Shown one piece after another: positions 1 through 10,712 of a DNA stretch of 32,641 bases. How positions within the stretch are numbered: the stretch's first letter is position 1; each line of letters opens with the position of its first letter. The stretch lies in contig NW_014577085.1 in NCBI RefSeq assembly GCF_000485595.1, positions 181,179 to 213,819 of the forward strand, in the 5' to 3' direction. The DNA comes from Priapulus caudatus (Eukaryota > Priapulida > Priapulimorpha > Priapulimorphida > Priapulidae). Below the pieces are notes generated by a model that ran no database searches, was not told the DNA's origin, and was given only the letters and a program-made list of their open reading frames with translations. The position numbers and the translations under genes were made by a program.

Positions 1-692
1 ATGCGTTAAAGATGTTCGCGTGTTAGTGGGCGTAAATCGTACACCGTACTCGTTTTGCTGCGTAACGGCAGGTCTTCTATGTATAGGCAGGCAGGATTCA
101 TTCGCTTCGAGCACTTCTTCATTCGTGCACGGCGAAATGTAAGGATCGCGCCAGAATGCTGCTTGATAGTAGGATGAGAAGTGAAATGCCATCAGCGTTT
201 GTTACCGCGTGGCGTCTTAATTGGAATAACACAATTTGGCACCACATCGTTTAGACAGCCTACATATAGACATGTAATTAAAACCGCTCGGAATGTTCCC
301 AATAGAACAGTAATTTGCTTGGCAGTTTGAACATCTTCACGACTTCATCTGCACGAATTTCGGCTGATAGATGAATACGATCGCGAATTTAAGCGATCAA
401 ATAACGACGCAAACGATAACAGTAGAACTGGGCAAGCGCCAAATGCTGCCTGAGTAATGTAGATAATAAATGGTTTAAATAAATTCTGTATAATGTTCTA
501 ATGAATAAACTTTGAATAATGAAATTTAGCTTGTTTCATTGTAGAGAAGCCATGTTAACAATCACATTAGGATGTCCACGTCGTCAGCATGTGAACGCTG
601 CTGTCATAGTACGTTTTTCAAAACACAGTCTGTCAACATTTGCTGAATAATATGTTATGAAAGCAACAATACAAATGAGTTTAAATGCATTT
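1..692. other. Unique DNA, no gene seen
   Basis: Mixed-composition DNA with frequent stops in all frames. I see no protein-like frame, RNA gene or clear repeat before the start of the dispersed element at about 693. Confidence 0.6.
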
Positions 693-1520
693 TTAGCACA
701 GCTTGACATCGTCAAGCTGAGCTATTGCCATGGGTCGTCGTCCGTCGTACGTCCGTCCGTCCGTCCGTCCGACCGTCCGTTCGTTCGTCCGTTCGTCAAC
801 ATTTGGCTACGGTCAATGATAACTCAGGAACCGTTTGACCCACATGTTTGAAATTGGGTATAGTTGTTACTGCTATGCTCCCATATTAAACGTCCTATTT
901 TGGAGAACGCCAGTCGACGTACTTTCGAGCCACGGCAATTTTTTGGCAAAAATGGGAATTGCCATTAGTCAGTTCAGGATTTTGCTAATTTTTGGTATGT
1001 GAATGAATAAGGGCTAGGGGTTTTGATATTTAAAAAATAAATTATGCAAATTAGGTAGGTTTTGGCAATTATATAGCATATTATATAGACACGGAGATAA
1101 CAAACAGTCTGTGGTGTCACACTCGTCTGGTTCGTTTTACAAGATTTCATTGACAATATCTTTAATGCAAAATTCCTGCTATGAACATATTATGATTTAT
1201 ACTATTATTATTATATTATTATTATTATGATATAATGATTTATGCCAAGAAACATCAAAGCGGGTCTAGCGCCATCTACCGTCACAAATTGTGATTTATT
1301 TTGGTTTATAAATTATTTATAATCTATATATAATATTATTTATTATTTTCACAAAAAATTACACATAATTATCAAGAGTATATAATGGGAGTTCTCCCAT
1401 ATATACTCTTCGTTTCTATAATGTACGTCGATGGTTGCTCAATTAAAACTGACTTCTTCTCACTCACTCATTTGTGTTCTTTTTTGTGGTGAGCTACAGT
1501 GTCATTGACACTTTCATTTA
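693..1520 (+). mobile_element. Dispersed repeat family A, copy 1
   Basis: The left end holds a perfect 9-bp inverted repeat with a 3-nt loop at 699-719 (CAGCTTGAC / GTCAAGCTG), then AGCTATTGCCATG and a GTCC/GTTC tetranucleotide run (about 740-798). From 799 to about 1075 comes a module containing ACATTTGGCTACGGTCAA, CCGTTTGACCCACATGTTT and TATGCAAATTAGGTAG. The right end is GGTGAGCTACAGTGTCATTG followed by ACACTTTCATTTA (1488-1520). The same landmarks occur in the same order at 19126-20370, so this is a dispersed family and not chance similarity. GCGCCATCT near 1270 is also shared. I see no coding capacity. The hairpin ends suggest a non-autonomous foldback-like element, but I cannot assign a superfamily or see a clear target-site duplication. 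Confidence 0.8.
1374..1410. repeat. Hairpin near the right end of family A copy 1
   Basis: AAGAGTATATAATGGGAG is followed by TT and then its near-complement. The arms differ by one inserted A, giving about 17 paired bases and a 2-nt loop. It is not seen at the corresponding place in copy 2, so it may be a secondary insertion or local sequence. Confidence 0.65.
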
Positions 1521-1670
1521 GGGTCACAATACGTACGTCCAAACAATTTGTTGCCATTTTACGTGCGTGGGTTTTTGCATGTCGACGGAACGTAGTCATT
1601 TAGCACGCGTGCCTTCTTTGTCTGGCGCACGCCCTGTCACCTTCCCGCGGATGCTGGCGTTAGTGGACAC

Positions 1671-1672
<2 letters not shown>

Positions 1673-1708
<36 letters not shown>

Positions 1709-1717
1709 CGTGTGTGT
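1673..1717 (+). repeat. (TG)n microsatellite
   Basis: About 40 bp of alternating TG with two GTGC interruptions near the 3' end. Confidence 0.95.
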
Positions 1718-2640
1718 CAGTATCGACAGTGTGACGCCTACGTAGCGGGCATCTGATGCAGATCCGCCGAGTAAAGAGATTACGGCGAGACGTCTGGAAC
1801 TGAATTAGAGCTAGTGGATCTTGCTAACGTGTGTCCAATTCAAATCTGAAACCTGCGACGAATTCTTTCTTTACGGGCTGATTGTCGGAGAATGTCCTTC
1901 ATTAAGCAGTCCCGTGTTAGCGGGGCGGAACTACGATGACGTGCGCGATGACATAATATCACATTAGCTACCCACGCACGCCGAGCGCTCAGCGCCGCAT
2001 GTAGATCTCCGACTTGTCTCGTTATTATCTCCGTCGGCGTTAATCAGAGGGGCGACTGTCAGCGCGCGAACATGCTGCTGTCACGAGTTGATTGCGCGCG
2101 AGCTGAGGGAGGAGAAGAAGCCTGCGCGTGGCTTCAGTAGCCTGCCGCCTTGCTGCCGCACCGCGCACCCGTCATAGCGCACGCAGTGTTAATTAATGAG
2201 GAAATGGGTTATGAGGTGTAATTTTAATTGTAGCGTCGAGCATGTAAGCTGCGAGCAGCTGCAGCGGCAGGGTCTGATGGCTGGTCGTCACGCAAAGCTA
2301 TCGGGGCGGTGTCCTATAGCAGCACACTTATATATGCTAATGATGTAATGCAGCGTGAGCGCTAGCGGGTGTGCTCAGCCGACCAACACGCAGGCTTCCC
2401 GCTGAGTGGCGCACGCGGAGTAGTGGTCACTGTCGATTTTAGCTAGCTTCCTCTCTATTAATACGCACTGTAATCTCAGTTTGGCTTCCTTCATTATCGT
2501 TACAGCAGGTAGTTAGTAAGATGCAGTCGCAGCCACGATGCGAGTTCAGCTTCCTTCGTATCGCAGAGCTATAGTTGAACTAATCACCGTTATATCTCGC
2601 AATGGAGGTGAAGTATGGCTAGCTCAGGTGATTTCTCTTC
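1718..2640. other. Relatively GC-rich unique DNA, no gene seen
   Basis: Unique sequence with more CpG than the flanks. It contains TTAATTAATGAGG near 2190 (homeodomain-type core), GAGCAGCTGCAGCGG near 2255 (E-box CAGCTG) and TTATATATGCTAATGATG near 2330. These motifs are short and common; a regulatory role is only a guess. No protein-like frame. Confidence 0.4.
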
Positions 2641-3877
2641 ATTTGTTATAGATTTAATTGTTCTTGAGTAGGCCATACAGTGTGACTGAACTTTTGGGAA
2701 GAGTTGTTTAATACTGCCCGTATGTTAAAGAGCAGAAATACTATAGAATTTGAGAGTATATCGCGAATTGTAGTTACATTTATAAAAATTATACCTAAAT
2801 AATATATAACTGAACGACACACATACATACAATATTTTCATTTTCATTACGTTTACAATAAATTCATGCATAACATAATTGAAACTATTAGTGAAATATA
2901 CTATATTTAAACCCTTCTCTTCCTCTTCTCAACTTGAAAATAAGAAACGCCCTCGCTCTGTAGGCTGCGCGTGACAAGCTGCGTAGCACATGTATGACTT
3001 CGTTAGTGGATGCGGATGCAGAGGGATGGGCCGCAGGCGATGTCAGCTAACGACCATCGACAGTTTTGAAAACGTTGAAGATGTTTTTAGTGAATATTAA
3101 ACTACAGTAATGTTTAGCATGTAGTTTAATTTAGACCAGGTTTAACTGAATACATGCAGTACAATATACAGTAATGGTCTCCTTTAAGCCCAGAACTTGG
3201 ATCATTACCATTGTTGCTTTTGCCCGTGAAAAATGAATGTTGAAAGATATTATGTCGTTTTTATCGAACGAAAAACAAGTCTAGAATGATTTTATGGCGA
3301 TCGCCACAGCGACAGCTATGAATTTATGGCTAATTATGCTGTAGTTTAGCACCCCATTATTACGGTCACTGGCAGCAGTATGTATAGGGAACGTCAAAGC
3401 TAGTGCTAAGACGTACAAGATAACCACGGGAATTCCACATTCATTTCCTTAGATATTGCAGGTTTTGGTCAATATTTAGCCGTCTTTAAGTCTTTTAACG
3501 AATAACGCCAAGGTGTTATGTCAAGTCACCGTGGTGTTTGTTCAGCTTCCTTGTTGTAATATTTGTTTGTTTGCTTGTATGTTCGCTTGTCTGTTTTATC
3601 TCTTGCTTGCTTCTTGTCGGATATTTCTTATTCGGATTCTTATGATGATATCAACTATCAGTGACCACGATGGGATTGAATTTCATTTGTAGTAGTCGCA
3701 ACGTCTATGGAATAGTGTTCATGCTGTCCGCCTGTCATTCGCTATTACGGTCGCAGCGTGCGGTACAACTGTCTTGTGTGTCAGTGTTGTCAGCAGTGAC
3801 CGACTGACTATAATATAGGCAGTGATTAGTGCTAGCGCGCGTGGTTGAGCGTAGGCAGGCTTGATGCAGTCCGGTCG
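2641..3877. other. AT-leaning unique DNA, no gene seen
   Basis: Open frames here are at most about 66 codons and none resembles a protein I know. No repeats of note before the inverted-repeat element that begins at 3878. Confidence 0.5.
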
Positions 3878-4499
3878 GGGGCCCGTTGTCAGAAACAAAT
3901 TAGTCTTAACATTAACCATTAACTTTTAAACTTTTTCTCTTAGAGCGTTGACAGAAACTTCGTAAAGTTAAGAGAATTAAAAATTACAATTACAATTATA
4001 GTGATATTATATTTAATAATAATGAATAAAAATTTTTTTCTTGAAAAACACTTCAAAATCATTAATTATCTACTGCTAATAAAACAAAACAATACATTTA
4101 CAAATGGCGTATGGCATTTGTTCTCTTGTTTTAAATGCTTGCCATGCTTGCCACGACTCTCGCGGCTCGTGTTACAGTCTGAGAACTTGTCTTGTTGTGC
4201 AGAATAAATTCATGACCACGTCATTTTTCATCAAATATTATGTATATATGGTTAGCCATCTTAATGTGCATAAATTACTGTGATGTACAATAAATGTGTA
4301 TGAATTTGAATTTTGTGATCGATTCTCATCCAATCAGCAGACTTGTGACAGGAAGTTATGAAGTTCCTGTTAGCGTGAGTTTTCACTTAAGTAAGTTTAG
4401 TTACGATAGGTTTCTGTCAACGCTATTAACTTTTCTCGTAACATTAACATTAGACTTAAAATTAATCGTAACTTTACGAAGTTTCTAACAACGGGCCCC
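3878..4499. mobile_element. Family B inverted-repeat element, copy 1 (622 bp)
   Basis: The left end reads GGGGCCCGTTGTCAGAAAC and the right end, reverse-complemented, reads GGGGCCCGTTGTTAGAAAC: 18 of 19 terminal bases match. A subterminal motif, GCGTTGACAGAAAC, recurs inside both ends (about 3945 on the plus strand and about 4420 on the minus strand), and CTTCGTAAAGTTA occurs both inside the left half and beside the right terminus. The interior is AT-rich and has no transposase frame, so this is MITE-like and non-autonomous. A second, shorter member lies at 15945-16208. The GGGGCC-type terminus resembles MITEs I associate with marine invertebrates, but I cannot name the superfamily and see no convincing target duplication. 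Confidence 0.8.
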
Positions 4500-5520
4500 T
4501 GCTCGCGCCGTCGTATCAGTAATGCTTCGCCGTCCGTCGGTGATCGAGTCGCACGCAGGTCGTAGGAGGAAGCCAGGCTGTCGCTGCTGCTGACACTGCC
4601 GCTGTCAGTGCTACTGTCGCTGCTGCTGACACTGCTGCTGTCAGTGCTGCTGTTGCTGCTCCGACGTCAAGTTGCTGAATCGTTATCGCCTGCATCAGCC
4701 CGCCTCGACACTACTGCGCTACGGAGCCTCGGCGCACTACTGCTCGTTGGCCGTGGCGCGCGGTTCCGACCAAGCCTGCTGCTCTCCGACCCGCTGACTC
4801 GCAGTCCCTACACGCAGTAGTTGTAGCTGACCGCGACGGCTGTCGTTGCCTTGGCTGTCGCTGCTGTTGTCGCTGTGTTTGTCGTGCTTACTGATCGCTG
4901 CTGCTGTCGCTGCCTGCCTGTCGCTGCTGTTGACATTCCTGCTCTCGTCCATCGGCGCTTCAGCTCTGCGACTTTCGCTGCTGTTGTCGTTCTGCTCGCT
5001 GTCCAGTCTTCTTGGTGTCGCTCCTGCTGTTGCCACTGGCTGTCTGTCGTTGCTGCTGTCGCTGCTGGTTGTCCGCTGCTCCCCGTTGTCGTTGTCTACT
5101 CGTCTCTGCTGCTGTCGCTGGGCTGCCTGTCGCTGCTGTGCCCTGCTGCTCGCCACGCTACGGCGTGTCGCCTGCGACTTTCAGCTGGCTGTTTGCTTCG
5201 CTGCTGAGCGCAGCTTCCCGGACAGTCATTGACTGGAGTGTCCGCTGCTCGTACTGACCACTCGCTTCGCGTTCCGACGTCGCTGTCTGCTGCGGTGCGC
5301 GAGCTAGCAGACCTGCTGTTGTCGCTGCTTCTCCATGCGTTTGCGGCTCGTCGATGGAGCGCTACTGCGTCTCGCTGCTGTATGCTGCCAGTTTCTATCG
5401 GTGTTGTCACCTGGCGGCTGTACGCTGCTCGGCCAGACCGCGACTGCGTCCGCATGCGGCCCCCGGAACGCTCAGCTCCCTGCCCCTCACCTTCTCCGCT
5501 CGCTTCGTGGAATTAAAGCC
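4500..5520. repeat. CTG / GTCGCTG low-complexity block
   Basis: About 1 kb dominated by irregular CTGCTGTCGCTG-like units, GC-rich and CpG-rich. Several frames on both strands stay open for 80-140 codons and yield Leu/Ser/Cys/Val or Arg/Ser/Gln-rich strings. Such openness in overlapping frames is what repeat composition produces, so I do not call a gene. A CpG-rich promoter-like region cannot be excluded. Confidence 0.7.
4578..4649 (+). repeat. 36-bp tandem duplication with internal hairpin
   Basis: Two adjacent 36-bp units starting CTGTCGCTGCTGCTGACACT differ at two positions. Each contains CTGACA...TGTCAG, a 6-bp inverted repeat around a 7-nt loop, so the pair could form consecutive small hairpins. 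Confidence 0.85.
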
Positions 5521-5822
5521 AGCGTTTCTTCATTAGCTCGTCCGCCATCGTGTCGCCCCAGACACTGTGGGACAGCGGCGCGCTTTTGCACCGTTGCGAT
5601 GTCATGCGTTGTTCTCGCCCAGCGCGTGCGCCCCCCCCCCTCCTCTAGCGTGTCGATCGTGGTAAAGAAACCCTCGTCGCGTCATGGCAACGTGCAGTTT
5701 AGAGGAATACTTTTATGTTAGTGGATAGTTGAATGGAACTTCGACTCAACGATACTCTCTTAGCGAATCCTGCGCAGTTTAACAGAGATGGGAGCAACGA
5801 TAACAGTCGCTGCTCCGCCTGT
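5521..5822. other. Unique DNA, no gene seen
   Basis: Contains a short C homopolymer near 5630 (about 11 C). No protein-like frame or structured repeat. Confidence 0.4.
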
Positions 5823-6262
5823 CACGCACGCACACACACCCCCCCCACCCGCCGCACTGCACCACCCCCCCCACACACGGACACAAACACAAACCCGACG
5901 CCACGCCGCACGACACATCCATACACAAGCACGGCGCGCCCCCCGCGCGCCACGCCCCCCCCGCCCCCCCCAGCCGCACACCCCCCCCCCAACCCCCCCC
6001 CCCCCCCCCCGCCCCACCACCCGCCCCCCTCCCCCCCCCGCCACCCGCCCACACCGCCACCCCCCGCACCCGCACGCCCGCCCACGCGCGCCCCGCCCCC
6101 CACCACCCCGCGCCCCACCACCCCCCCCACACCCCCCCCCCCCCCCACACCCCCCCCCCCCCACCGCCCCCGCCACCCCACACAACACACACACACCACA
6201 CGCCACACCCCCCACCCACCCCCACACGCCACGCACCACGCCTATCCACACACACAGCCTTC
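5823..6262 (+). repeat. C-rich / CA-rich low-complexity tract
   Basis: About 440 bp of almost pure C with interspersed A and sparse G, including runs of 8 or more C near 5980-6010 and 6120-6165. The minus strand therefore carries dense G runs able to form G-quadruplexes, and the plus strand could form i-motifs. The Pro/Thr/His-rich and Gly/Val-rich open frames on the two strands are composition artefacts. Confidence 0.9.
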
Positions 6263-6790
6263 GTCGGTCAAGAGACTGCACTCCTTGTTAGTGCATGTAT
6301 AGATAGGGGCGCGTGCGTCGGGGCGGGCGCTACGAGAACTAGTGGCCTGCGTCCGCATCATCGGGTGAACCCGTTCGAAACACGATAGCTCGCGGCGGGC
6401 GGTGCAAGCAAGTACACGCACGCACGTACGTCGCGCGCAGCTAACCGACCAACCGGTGGGTCGTCGGCGGGTACTGGCTGGCTGTGGTCTTGTGCAGTGG
6501 TGCGTAATAGTCCTCGTCGGTAATGGTCTGAGACGTGCTACCCCCCCGACCTAGCGGCGTGTTTCACACCCCCGCCCCGTCCGGCGCACACGCCCCGCGT
6601 GCTAAGCGCCCGGTCCAATAGCCCGGAAGCCATCCATCTGTTGACGTGTGCAGCCCGACCAGCCTAGTGCGGCCAAGACCGCGTGGCCTCTGTGCCCGGC
6701 AATGGGTGGCACTGCCTCGGAGAATCCAGGCGTCGCTACGTAAATCCTGCCGTATAGTTCGATCTTGTGCCGGTCCACGAATAGTCCGAA
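6263..6790. other. GC-rich DNA between low-complexity tracts
   Basis: Between 6600 and 6790 several frames stay open on both strands, because the DNA is GC-rich. One minus-strand frame gives a passable protein-like string (FGLFVDRHKIELYGRIYVAT), but it runs straight out of the CA-repeat frame and has no start, splice or family support. I do not call a gene. Confidence 0.4.
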
Positions 6791-6836
6791 CCTGTGTGCG
6801 TGTGTGGCGTGTGTGTGTGTGCGTGCGTCGCGTGTG

Positions 6837-6868
<32 letters not shown>

Positions 6869-7413
6869 TTGGGGTGTGAGTATATATATATGTGTGTGTG
6901 TGCTTGTGTGGTCGTGTGTGTGCGTTTTGTGCTGTGCGACTGTGCAACCTGTGGCGTGCGTCGCCGTGCCTGGCGTGTCTGAGTATGTGGTGTGTGTGTG
7001 TGTGCTGTGTGTGTGTGTGTGTGCGGTGCGTGCCGCTGCGTGCGTGCGCGTGCTCGCCGCGCGTCGTGTGTGTGGCCCATAGTGTGCTGTGTGTGTGTTG
7101 TGTAAGTGCGTACCGTGCGGTGCGCGCCGCGTGTGGGTGTGTGTGCGTGTTGTGTGTGTGCGTGGTGTGTGTGCGTCGGCTGTGCGTGCGTGGCGTGTGT
7201 TGTGTGTGTTGTGTGTGTCGTGTGTGTGTGTGTGTGTGTGTGGTGTGTGGGGGGTGTGTGTGTGTGTGTGTGTGTGTTTGTGGTGTGTGTGTGTGTGTGT
7301 GTGTGTGTATGCGTGTGTGTATGTGTGTGTGCTTGCGTGCCTGCGTGTGCTTGTGTGTAGGTGCGTGTTTGTGTGTTTGCTCGCGGGCGCGTGCGTGCGC
7401 GTGTGCGTGCGTT
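6791..7413 (+). repeat. (GT)n / (GTGC)n compound microsatellite
   Basis: About 620 bp of GT dinucleotides mixed with GTGC, GTGCGT and CGTG, with a short TATATATA island near 6880. Alternating purine-pyrimidine over this length favours Z-DNA. Minus-strand His/Thr-rich frames of about 300 codons are translations of the repeat. Confidence 0.95.
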
Positions 7414-7587
7414 GGTATTGATTCCGTTGCTTTTGCACGTCTGTAGACAAGCCTATTCAAATCTAGTCGTGTGTGCGTGGGCGTACACATCAAAAACGGT
7501 TCGTTCAGCGAGCTATATCTGCTTACCGCGCGGCAGTCTGTTAATGCAAAGCGTCGGAATATAGATGATGCTATTTCTCACCGTCTG

Positions 7588-7613
7588 CGCCGCCGCCGCC
7601 GCCGCCGCCGCCG
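7588..7613 (+). repeat. (GCC)n trinucleotide run
   Basis: About 26 bp of perfect CGC repeat in a CpG-rich stretch, followed by further CGGCGC-rich sequence to about 7650. Confidence 0.9.
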
Positions 7614-7707
7614 TACACGGCGCTCAGGTACGGTGCGGCGCCGTCGCGGGGGGCGTTGTCACAGGCAACTGTGCGGATGCGACAATCAGTGATTTGCATT
7701 TATAGGA

Positions 7708-7737
7708 AAGAAAGCCGGGAGCAAGAAAGCCGGGAGC
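7708..7737 (+). repeat. 15-bp perfect tandem duplication
   Basis: AAGAAAGCCGGGAGC occurs twice with no spacer. Confidence 0.95.
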
Positions 7738-8312
7738 GTTCGTTACGTGGCGGCTGCAGTCATGCGAGCAGCGCAGCAGGCCGCGCACTTAACAGCACAT
7801 TTCTGCCCCGTAGGACGTGCCCACTGTAAAACTGTCGCGCTGAAATATTGCGAAATCGATACGTGAGAGCGATTTTTACGCATTAATGCGTTTACAAGTC
7901 GAAGAAGACGCGGCGAAAATAAACTTCGTGTACGCGAATGATATATGTCTTTGTACGAAAACTTGCGTCATGGATGTAAACACGTTGCTGCGTTGCTGCG
8001 TTGCGAGGATTTAACAAGCACCTTATGAGCTGTATTGTGCAATATAAATGCTAAACGTCGTGTCGTATCCGTCGGCTGTGCTATAGCAGTTAATTTACCG
8101 AAAACCACAACAATGACAGCCCCACGGATAATAGCCGAGCATTTCGATATTTAATAGCAATGAGCCATGTAAAGCTATACGCTACTTTCATGAAGTTTTA
8201 CCGCATTAAACTTGTTGTATGTTTATATGCTTAATGCGTTAAACCGATGTATTGAGGCGATGCTATCACAGACATTGTGATTAAACATTATTTCCTGCGT
8301 TACTGTACATAA
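7738..8312. other. Unique DNA, no gene seen
   Basis: Includes a perfect 14-bp palindrome ACGCATTAATGCGT near 7878 and two tandem CGTTGCTG units near 7985. No protein-like frame. Confidence 0.4.
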
Positions 8313-8360
8313 TATCAGGAGTTAATAAAGACAAACGTTTGTATTTATTAACTCCTGATA
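8313..8360. mobile_element. 48-bp near-perfect palindrome with flanking 7-bp direct repeat
   Basis: TATCAGGAGTTAATAAA (8313-8329) is mirrored by its exact complement at 8344-8360. The centre ACAAACGTTTGT (8331-8342) is itself palindromic, so only the pair 8330/8343 fails to match. The heptamer ATAATAT overlaps each end (8309-8315 and 8358-8364), leaving a 42-bp core CAGGAG...CTCCTG between direct repeats. That layout is what insertion of a small foldback element with a 7-bp target duplication would leave. Alternatives are a structured regulatory hairpin or chance overlap of the palindrome with AT-rich flanks. Confidence 0.6.
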
Positions 8361-8491
8361 ATATTCCCAACTTTGTTCGGGACTCTATATCTGTTAGTTT
8401 CAATCCACTCACCTATATTACTTTTAGACTAATTCGTCTAATTGTGTGGCCAGAGTGTGTGCGGAGTGTATCTACACATCTGCCTTTTCAT

Positions 8492-8547
8492 TATGTATAT
8501 GTGTGTGCGCGTGCGTGCGTACGTGTGCGTGTGCGCATATGTGTGCA
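8492..8547 (+). repeat. (GTGC)n microsatellite
   Basis: About 55 bp of TATGTG/GTGCGT repeats. Confidence 0.9.
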
Positions 8548-9745
8548 GGAATGAACCGTTTTAATTCCCATTAGTTATTTATATTTCCCCCGTTCGAAAT
8601 TATAGAAAAAGTACAGTGTGCGTGTAAATCTCATCGGGGATCCACCATCGGTGGTGCAAACCACACGTTGCTCTAATGTTTTCGCGAAATGGGACTGACA
8701 CACCAGATAAGTAGCTTTTATATTTTTCCTATCGTTTTTGTCATTTCTGTTGCTTTTTCTTTAAAAATATCAATAAATATACCTTTTACTCGTCTGAGGC
8801 TAAGTATCTAGATCTATATCTAGTGTAGCGAAGCCGCTTGCTTATCGTAATCGTATAATTAAGTCACGTGGTTACGCGAGGGTGTATGGCTAACACCCTT
8901 TGCTAACGTCTATCAGGCACACATTGAAAAGTACACAACAGCAGTGATATACGTATTCCGTTACTCTCTTTAATCGTTACCTCTTAAACTATGTATAATC
9001 CCATAAAAGGGCAGCCGCGTACACGAGGTTTACGCGAGGCACTGTCATAACTTACGAGGCTAATGCTGTGACGATGTGTGATCTGAACGGATGTGCAGTC
9101 TATCGTGGATGAATACAGAGTCGGTCGACCAGACGTGTAAATTAATCTATATCTCGGTATATCTATCTCGATCTGTCCTCTCTCTCCGAGCAAGAGAATT
9201 TATACCCAATCTAGAGATCCAGCCTACCTATTCTTTATCGTCAACCCCGCTGTAGCGCGACCGCCTGTAATTGGTTGTCTCTACTAAATGGCTGGTCACA
9301 TGATCACGACTACACAGCTGGGCATGTACCCAAAATAGATAAGCATAATTGTGGTTCTACCCCCTTTTCCTTGCTAAATGCTTACTGTGTACTTCTTGCG
9401 TACGTGTTGCGTTTACTTGAATAAGTATATTTTTTAAATTTTTGTTTTTTCGTTTTTGTGATCTAAATACTAAATTCTCTGTGTATGTAAATTCTAAATT
9501 TCTTTATTATATTTTGTTTGTTTGTTATTCTTTCTTTTCTATCATTCTACCACTCAGTAATGTCTATGAATTGTACTATTACTATTATTATTTTGTTATT
9601 TGCAACCTTACCAACTAAATTCTACTTAACTAATCTAACCTTTAGTTGACCTTAACTAAAATGCATATTTATTTTATTTTGTATTTTATTAATATTTTCT
9701 TTTTTCTTTATGTTATTTAATGTTTATTTAAAATAAAATTCTGGC
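8548..9745. other. Unique DNA, becoming T-rich at the 3' end
   Basis: No protein-like frame. The last 350 bp (9400-9745) are AT-rich with long T-runs on the plus strand (TATTTTATTTTGTATTTT) and border the 31-bp array abruptly. A small hairpin AGGGTGT...ACACCCT lies near 8880. Confidence 0.4.
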
Positions 9746-10695
9746 GTATTCGCCGTCGTCGTCGGCGTGGTGATCCGTGGTCCGTTGTCGTCGCCGTTGT
9801 CGTCGTCGTCGTCGTCGTTCGTGGTGTTGCCGTGGTCTGTTGTCGTCGTTCGTGGTGTTGCCGTGGTCCGTTGTCGTCGTTCGTGGTGTTGCCGTGGTCC
9901 GTTGTTATCGTTCGTGGTGTTGCCGTGTTCCGTTGTCGTCGTTCGTGGTGTTGCCGTGGTCCGTTGTCGTCGTTCGTGGTGTTGCCGTGGTTCGTTGTTA
10001 TCGTTTGTGGTGTTGCCGTGTTCCGTTGTCGTCGTTCGTAGTGTTGTCGTGGTCCGTTGTCGTCGTTCGTGGTGTTGCCGTGGTCCGTTGTCGTCGTTCG
10101 TGGTGTTGCCGTGGTCTGTTGTCGTCGTTCGTGGTCTGTTGTCGTCGTTCGTGGTGTTGCCGTGGTCCGTTGTTATCGTTCGTGGTGTTGCCGTGGTCTG
10201 TTGTCGTCGTTCGTGGTGTTGCCGTGGTCCGTTGTCGTCGTTCGTGGTGTTGCCGTGGTCCGTTGTCGTCGTTCGTGGTGTTGCCGTGGTCCGTTGTTAT
10301 CGTTCGTGGTGTTGCCGTGGTCCGTTGTCGTCGTTCGTGGTGTTGCCGTGGTCCGTTGTCATCGTTTGTGGTGTTGCCGTGGTCCGTTGTCGTCGTTCGT
10401 GGTGTTGTCGTGGTCCGTTGTCATCGTTCGTGGTGTTGCCATGGTCCGTTGTCATCGTTTGTGGTGTTGCCGTGGTCCGTTGTCGTCGTTCGTGGTGTTG
10501 CCATGGTCCGTTGTCATTGTTCGTGGTGTTGCCATGGTCCGTTGTTGTCGTTCGTGGTGTTGCCGTGGTCTGTTGTCGTCGTTCGTGGTGTTGCCGTGGT
10601 CCGTTGTTGTCGTTCGTGGTGTTGCCGTGGTCCATTGTCATCGTTCGTGGTGTTGTCGTCGGCGTTGTCATTGTTCGTGGTGTTATCGTCGGCGT
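9746..10695 (+). repeat. 31-bp minisatellite array
   Basis: After a GTCGTC-rich lead-in, about 28 full units of 31 bp run from 9841, with core TCGTCGTTCGTGGTGTTGCC. Units vary mainly at GTCGTCG / GTTATCG / GTCATCG and CCGTGG / CCATGG. One unit near 10120-10139 is shortened to 20 bp, and the last two (10636 on) are 30 bp and end in TCGGCGT. Because 31 is not a multiple of 3 and the consensus lacks stops, long overlapping frames stay open in all three forward frames, each cycling through the same 31-residue Val/Arg/Cys/Ser/Trp string. I treat these as artefacts. Confidence 0.95.
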
Positions 10696-10712
10696 TGTGG
10701 GTGCGCTGGTGC

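Noticed and set aside
4737-5721. Set of 80-140 codon frames in the CTG/GTCGCTG block
   Set aside because: Overlapping frames on both strands stay open because of repeat composition; no recognisable domain or single dominant frame.
5733-6302. 189-codon Pro/Thr-rich frame
   Set aside because: Translation of a C-rich tract; Gly/Val-rich frames are open on the other strand over the same bases.
6564-7493. 309-codon minus-strand His/Thr-rich frame
   Set aside because: Direct translation of GT/GTGC repeats; several frames are open on both strands.
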